Shown: piece by piece, positions 58,430-64,000 of the stretch
Position numbering within the stretch: the stretch's first letter is position 1
Layout of the letters: each line of letters starts with the position of its first letter
Notes under the pieces: generated by a model
Told to the model about the DNA's origin: nothing
The model's input: the letters and a program-made list of their open reading frames with translations, nothing else
Databases searched by the model: none
Translations under genes and position numbers: made by a program
DNA from: Epiperipatus broadwayi
Taxonomy: Eukaryota > Onychophora > Udeonychophora > Euonychophora > Peripatidae
Assembly (NCBI GenBank): GCA_028023455.1
Contig: JAQFVV010000321.1
Location: forward strand, 868,001 to 932,000
DNA length: 64,000 bases
Reading direction: 5' to 3'

Positions 58430-59815
58430 GAATATGCGAAATCATTTGTTAGATATGCTGATGATTGTTTATTTACATTGGAAATGTGGAAGGAACAGAG
58501 CTGAATTCTTTTTAATAAAGGTTCTTAAATTGATTAGTGATAAGGGATTTAAAGTTAATATGTTGTTATGTAGTAATTAAATTAATAGCAAAAAATTAAA
58601 ATCTATTATTGTATCTGATATAATCAGTTTATTAATTATAAAAAAGTTTTAAATCATTTAGGTGTAAAAGTGATAAATTAAATAGTTCTAAAACTATTGC
58701 TTTGATTCAAATAAGGGAATGTTTACAGAGATTACATTAATACAAATTATTTTTATAAATTAATTAAAAATATTTTGTTTAATAAAATTATAACAGTAAT
58801 AATAATATGTTAAAAATAGTTCAATAAGAATAATACCTTTTTATATCTTTGCTTTTTAAATTGATTTCTTATATGATTTTTAATTGTAATCATAATAGGT
58901 TTGATGATAAATAAGCATACGGAAAAAAGTATTGCATTAAATAAAACTAAAAAAATAATAGGAATATGATTTCTGGTGTTATTTTTATTAGTCCTTGTTT
59001 TTTTTTAAAAAATATATACATAATCAGAATAAAAATATTACTAATACAGTTCTCTTTTTAAAATAATTCATAAAATTCAATATATATAATTCAATATATA
59101 TTTTTTTTTAAATCTTGTTTTTATATGATTGTTATAAAAATATATAAATTTACACCAACATTTTGACTATTTAATATTATAATTTAATGATGTATTTAAT
59201 ATTAAAGAGTTTGAGCAAGAGAGTATTTTATGTGGGTTTTTTTCAGGGGGATTGTTTGAAATATTTGATATTTATATTTCTTGTTATATATTTTTATTTT
59301 TCAGTTTCCTTGATAAAGATTATAATATTAAATTGTCGAAACATTGGTGTATACTTATATATTTTTTATAATAAATATATAAAACAAGATTTAAAAAGAT
59401 GTATTGAATTATATATATATATATGTAATCAGAATAGTTCCATTTATTTAAAAAGATGTATTGAATTATATATATATATATGTAATCAGAATAGTTCCAT
59501 TTAAATAAAAGAGAATTTGTGAAGAATAAAGCAAAGTTTTGCTTTAGGTTTTTGTAAGAGAAATACAAATTGTAAGATTTTGTTTAACTAGATGAATAAA
59601 ATGGAAGAAATAATAAAAAATTCTCTTTTAATTAAATATTATGAGTCTGAAACTATTAATTTATTTAAAACTTCTTTTAATATTAAAATTAATTGGAGTG
59701 TTAATTTGAATAGTACAAAATTTTTAAAGTGTATATGTAGCTTGAATTATTGTTTGCACTTGAACAGTCTGCTTTGGCAGTGAAATTACTGATAATGAAC
59801 TTTTAATTTGATGTT
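58430..59815 (+). pseudogene. Decayed Penelope-like element with internal terminal-type repeats
   Basis: FVRYADDCLFTLEMWK near 58440-58490 is RT motif C. Degraded text follows, and at 59620-59815 LLIKYYESETINLF and SFNIKINWSVN match the endonuclease C-terminus and 3' end seen at 41.3-41.6 kb. Between them lie an inverted pair of hammerhead-like terminal fragments (59139-59190 and 59308-59370) and a 57-bp tandem duplication, so more than one copy may be merged here. Confidence 0.5.
59391..59504 (+). repeat. 57-bp tandem duplication
   Basis: Two near-identical units beginning TTAAAAAGATGTATTGAATT and containing a TA run and GTAATCAGAATAGTTCCATT. Confidence 0.9.
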
Positions 59816-60299
59816 GGGTAGCATTTTAATTTATGGTATACATAATTTATTATATTAACTAATTTAGCATTTGACATTTGTTAGATTGCATGGTTTAAAT
59901 TTGTATTACCAGTTTTAATTGGTTGCTTCTTCATTATATTATACTTCAATTTTTAGCTAGATTATTACATAGAAAAATTATTGTATTTCAATATTTATAT
60001 ATGTACACACCCTTTATATATATAAAATAAAATATAAATTGATATAACATTACAATACTTTCCAAAAGCAAAATTTTACTAAAATTCTTCAACAACCATG
60101 GTTTCACCTCATAACAAATAGACATTCTCAAGTGAAATTCAACAAAACGTATATATACAAAACAAAATATCATTTCCATCATTCATTTCAACAACCAACT
60201 TTCTTGAACAGTATCAGGAAGTATTTAATATACATATATATAGTCATTGAAAATAAATATCTTTTTATAAGTGTAATGATTTTCAACATAAATATATAA
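59816..60299. other. Unassigned stretch
   Basis: No supported feature; a 64-codon minus frame near 59988-60182 has no recognisable content. Confidence 0.35.
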
Positions 60300-60351
<52 letters not shown>

Positions 60352-60371
60352 TTATTTATTTATGGACAGAG

Positions 60372-60403
<32 letters not shown>

Positions 60404-60417
60404 GCACTCTGTCCATA
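60300..60417. repeat. Two adjacent TA-core palindromes
   Basis: AAATAAATATATA...TATATTTATTT is followed by a second palindrome with unique arms TATGGACAGAGT (60361-60372) and ACTCTGTCCATA (60406-60417) around a TA run. Same architecture as 8836-8966. Confidence 0.85.
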
Positions 60418-60713
60418 TATATTGTTCTCTGCCCAGAAGCCTGTTAGATTAACTAGGGCTACTATAAATAAGTGATAACACCTTGATTATTATTTATGAT
60501 ACTTTGTTATTGTGTGCCATTTTAAACCAATTTATAGTAGCAATTCAAATATGAAATTTCATAATAACACCTCTTGCATTATTTTGAAAATATTGTTCAT
60601 CACTAAAAAAATTATTATTGTCATGTGGTAGCTATGTAAAAATTTTCATATTAAATAATAGAGATAATTTTTTATATTAAATGCTTTTATTGACTCTGCA
60701 TAAAAAGAAATAA

Positions 60714-60876
60714 AATAATTGTTTCTTCAAACACAATTGGAGATTTTAGATTTAACTTGAAATAAAAGCATGGGAGGTTCAGAAACTAATTAAGTCAATC
60801 CCCATCTTTTATAAAAAGGATAGACTTAATTCATTTCTGGACCCCCCCTCCAAACACATGCGAAGAAACAATTATT
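60714..60876. repeat. Inverted repeat with interrupted arms
   Basis: Outer arms AATAATTGTTTCTTC and GAAGAAACAATTATT; inner arms TTCAGAAACTAATTAAGTC and GACTTAATTCATTTCTGGA around a short loop. Between the arm segments only the left side carries an extra block of about 40 bp. Confidence 0.75.
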
Positions 60877-61023
60877 ATTATTATTATTTTCGTGCACAGT
60901 CAATAAAAAAACATTGAATATATATATATATATAGTATTTCTATTATTTTTAAGTTTTGTATTGGCACATTTATTGTAAATGTAAAACTATGTTATACTT
61001 TAAATTGACTGGGCACTCATAAT

Positions 61024-61027
<4 letters not shown>

Positions 61028-61068
<41 letters not shown>

Positions 61069-61130
61069 ATATAGAGTTTAAAATAGTATATATATATATA
61101 TATATATAAGATATAGAGTTTAAAATAGTT
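61028..61130 (+). repeat. Duplicated (TA)n plus flank
   Basis: A TA run followed by AGATATAGAGTTTAAAATAG occurs twice in tandem, the first with a longer TA run. Confidence 0.9.
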
Positions 61131-61654
61131 TTTAAAATATTAAATTAAAAGAAAAAAAATTGAACTGCCTCTTTCAATCATTATTTAAACCAAATAAAAA
61201 TTCTAAGGATAATTGCTATGTGCAAAATGGGAAATTATTGAATATTTTTCATATTTTTCGAGTCCTCTGTTCCATATCTATCAAACTAGCTGATATATTG
61301 AAAAAATAAGTATTTCAAATGAATTAAGGTTTTATGGCTTAATTATATATCAATTTTCAAGCAATTCTATTGAATTTAAATATATTAAGCTTAATTTTAA
61401 AATTTCATTCTAACTTGAAAAAGACCAAAATCAATTAAAGCATTTAATAAAAATACTAACATCTAATAGATAATGCTTTGCAATTTCATACACATTTAAA
61501 TGTGATAATTTTTAATATACCATTGGAGAATCATTAAACAGATAAGAATACAATATTAACTGTTTCATATGAAACGAAAAAAAATAAAAAGAATTAAGGC
61601 AAAATGTGTATATTTGAATCAAACTGTTAAACTTTACAATATTTTGTTACTTTT
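61131..61654. other. Unassigned stretch
   Basis: AT-rich, no supported feature. Confidence 0.35.
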
Positions 61655-61692
61655 TTTTTTCATGTGTCATAGCATCGGCCGGGAAGCGTTCT
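61655..61692 (-). mobile_element. tRNA-derived SINE tail
   Basis: Minus strand CTTCCCGGCCGATGCTATGA followed by CACATG and an A run; the same B-box end and tail as at 29055-29152, 5'-truncated. Confidence 0.55.
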
Positions 61693-62038
61693 CAAGTAAA
61701 GAGTTTTTTTAATCATAAAAAAAATGTCAACTTTTTAAAATCAATATTTCTATATTTTTCAATATTACAAAAAATAAAGATCAAAGCTTATGCTTCCAGA
61801 AATGCATCTTTGTAATTATTTGTTTTTTCATTTGTGTTTAACCATATGTTTTAAAACTGAAAGTTTTTGCTGTAGCTAAGGTGATAAAGAAAGCAGGAAA
61901 AAAAGATTGATGTAGTTTGAGATATCTCTGCTAAAAAACAGTTTTAAAAAAATTTACTGAGAATAACCAACAATGTCAGATTTAAATCACTAAACATCAC
62001 ATAATCACCATTTTCTATGAGTACACAAGCTTTTAAAA

Positions 62039-62250
62039 CAGTGATAAACTCTCCATACACTAGTGCCATTCAATACAAAGTTTCAATCTCCTCAGATCCC
62101 AAACTCACTGATGAAAGCCACAAACTAAAAACTAGTTTAAGATATTGGATGAATAGGCACTGAATAGTGTTTTATGCACAAACCTTCTTGAATCTATTGA
62201 TCACTATGGCTTGCACTAGGTAGCACTACTGTATGGAGAGTTTATCACTG
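62039..62250 (+). mobile_element. 212-bp inverted-repeat element with hammerhead-like core
   Basis: Perfect 20-bp inverted ends CAGTGATAAACTCTCCATAC, extending imperfectly to 28 bp. The interior is collinear with the arms of the 14.1 kb foldback (CACTGATGAAAGCCACAAAC, GATATTGGATGAATAGGCAC, TTTTATGCACAAACCTTCTT). CAGTG...CACTG ends recall hAT termini, but no 8-bp duplication was found. This is the compact form of the family. Confidence 0.75.
62100..62175 (+). ncRNA. Hammerhead-like motif in the 212-bp element
   Basis: CUGAUGA at 62108-62114, a weakened stem II (AAGCC-ACAAACU), AAAAAC in place of GAAAC, then CUAGU...CACUG. More degraded than the 14 kb copies. Confidence 0.4.
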
Positions 62251-62364
62251 CAGTATCAGATTTGTATAGATTTATGAGACTGAATAATTATTGGAAAAAA
62301 ATCTTTATTGACTAATGGAAAGACAGATTGAATTGGATATATAATTCATTTTACATTCTCGTTC

Positions 62365-62490
62365 ATGGTTTGGTGCAGTTGTAGAATGGATCTGAAGTTT
62401 CGTGTCAATAGATTATGACTCCTGCTCTACCAATTCCTAATTTCAAACTTTTTATGAATTCATGACAGTCAACACTTTATGCTTTATCTC
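62365..62490 (+). mobile_element. tRNA-like SINE fragment, third copy
   Basis: ATGGTTTGGTGCAGTTGTAG, then a diverged middle and CTTTTTATGAATTCATGACA, parallel to the two units at 47945-48250. Confidence 0.45.
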
Positions 62491-63484
62491 TTGTCTTGAA
62501 AAATTTTAATTCTTTTTAATTAATAGCAAAAATAGGAATATCGTTCTTCTATCTATGATCATATATATATTAATAGAATATTTCTTATAAAGTTAGTTTG
62601 AAATTATTGTAAAGAAGTGCAATCCAAGATAACTAGTCAATGTATGAACAATGCTAATTTACCCACAAATGTATATAGTATTTAAGAGACTAATTTAAAT
62701 GTCATACTCCAATGAAAATTTATATTCTTGATTTCAGTACATGTATAGAAAACCTGACAAAATTGTAAAAAGGTAAACCAAATGAGCAGCTGTCATATAG
62801 AATTATTATGTTGAATATATGAAAACAAGACTGTGGACTGAAGATAAGATTGCTGTTTATAGTTTACTGCTTTCTCAGATTTATAATAGATGTCTTTGGA
62901 GTATAACAAGTGGAATGAATTGTTGCTCCTAATGCAAATATTGCAAATAAATAAAGAAAATCATAGGTTGTTTTATTTCACTTACAAAGACTATATTAAC
63001 TATTATTAATTTCATGTTGCTAATCAATACATTTTTATGATTATAGTATTATATCAACAATTTCTAAAATGTAAAAGAAAATATTTAACAAATTAAATAT
63101 AACTATCTATTAAGTGAAGATTAATTTAATATTAAGAGGCTGTTTAATATGAAGCTCAGTCTTTCCCTCTGATAGTTATAATGATTTAAGAATAGCTTAT
63201 AATTAGCTGTTGTGAAATTACGTTGGTATATAGTGTAACAAAATGAAATGATGGATCAAAAGAAGTTACCATATCTGAGTAGTCCATAGAATGATTTATA
63301 TAAGAATTATAAACAAATTATGAGCAAATTATTAATAACAAGTATTATAACTCAGGTATATGGAAATCATGTGAAGTGAGTACACTCGTAATTCAATAAA
63401 ATATAACTCAGGTATACAGGCAGAAGATCTTATCCACTTTCATTTCTTGGTTTGATGTTAAGTGCATGTTTAAACAAATACTAA
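62491..63484. other. Unassigned stretch
   Basis: AT-rich, no supported gene. A short phrase ATAACTCAGGTATA.GGAA/CAGG is repeated near 63348-63420. Confidence 0.35.
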
Positions 63485-63590
63485 GTGAATATGGTCTAGC
63501 AGGGCGCCACTAGATTATCTGAATCTAGACACGGTTATATCTAATAACCTTTCACATGTACCGGGTTTGAATTCCCTTTTGGTACCTTAT
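63485..63590 (+). mobile_element. tRNA-like SINE head
   Basis: TGGTCTAGCAGGGCGCCACT fits an A-box region, and GGGTTTGAATTCCC about 70 bp later fits a B box (GGTTCGANTCC type). It does not fold as a normal tRNA, so a SINE head is preferred. Confidence 0.45.
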
Positions 63591-63915
63591 TTCTAATAAA
63601 ATGGGAGATTTTGCTTTTTGAGCCATATCACTACACGCACTAATATTTAGGTAAAAGGAAAACAACTATAAACCAAAGTGGAGTATATTAAACATAAATC
63701 ATTTCTCAGATCTTAGCATAACAAATGTGTTTCAATATTTTTATAAGTTTACTAGCTCAGATTATATATAACTAATTTAGGATGGCAATTCACTCATCCT
63801 TGCATGAAATAGATGATGGGATGTGGTTATAATAATACTAAGAAATCACTAAATATTATAAAATCAATATTTATTTATGGCCTTTAAACAGTTAAACAGA
63901 TCATTAATTAAAACG

Positions 63916-63955
63916 TTGATGACGATGATGATGATGATAATAACGATAATGACAA
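63916..63955 (+). repeat. GATGAT-type short repeat
   Basis: GATGACGATGATGATGATGA followed by TAATAACGATAATGA. RTE copies in this window end in similar tails, but no RT text lies upstream. Confidence 0.7.
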
Positions 63956-64000
63956 GGGTGTCAACTACAGCTCTAGGACTAAGCCTAAACATAAAACTAA

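Noticed and set aside
63485-63590. Functional tRNA gene
   Set aside because: Has A- and B-box-like strings, but no cloverleaf with a 7-bp acceptor stem could be drawn.

Overview
The window is very AT-rich (roughly three quarters A+T by eye) eukaryotic DNA. It is full of microsatellites, foldbacks and decayed transposable elements. The readable proteins are animal-type retroelement proteins: Penelope-like elements (PLEs) with a reverse transcriptase and a GIY-YIG endonuclease, and RTE/BovB-like LINEs of the kind often annotated as craniofacial development protein 2-like. Together with tRNA-derived SINEs, hammerhead-like small repeats and intron-type splice signals, this suggests an invertebrate animal with a large, AT-rich genome. 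I cannot name the phylum. There is no operon structure, rRNA, convincing functional tRNA or CRISPR array.

Layout. 0-10.5 kb: two repeat families of about 2 kb and 1.7 kb, each in two direct copies, plus a 0.9 kb palindrome and paired TA cruciforms. 12-19.5 kb: two decayed RTE LINEs (12.1-14.0 kb minus, 18.2-19.5 kb plus), another LINE tail at 15.7 kb, and a foldback with a hammerhead-like core in each arm (14.1-14.8 kb). 19.6-28.6 kb: the most structured part. Two related non-autonomous DNA transposons have matching terminal inverted repeats and perfect 8-bp target duplications; both are filled with tandem arrays. The second is inserted into a tandem array of about 415-bp units with hammerhead-like cores, resembling metazoan retrozymes. 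A TA-target inverted-repeat element and a PLE fragment with a poly-Asn run follow. 29.5-30.2 kb: the single best host-gene candidate, an exon for a secreted protein with good splice signals on both sides. 30.5-35.7 kb: a decayed RTE, then two PLE copies in inverted arrangement, one with a 391-codon RT frame. 38.5-41.6 kb: more hammerhead-like and tandem/inverted small repeats, then PLE pieces. 41.6-54.8 kb: mostly unassigned, with long microsatellites, SINE pieces and one TATA/initiator promoter-like site. 54.8-59.8 kb: a cluster of decayed PLE copies in both orientations. 60-64 kb: TA palindromes, a small inverted-repeat element carrying a hammerhead-like core, and SINE pieces.

How the parts may work together (inference): PLEs supply RT and endonuclease. 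The small repeats with hammerhead-like cores look like non-autonomous partners whose RNAs could self-cleave into unit-length pieces and be copied by PLE RTs. The recurrence of such cores in about a dozen places, one pair-preserving stem change, and close interleaving with PLE remains are the main points of interest. All alignments were made by eye and boundaries are approximate unless a target duplication fixes them.
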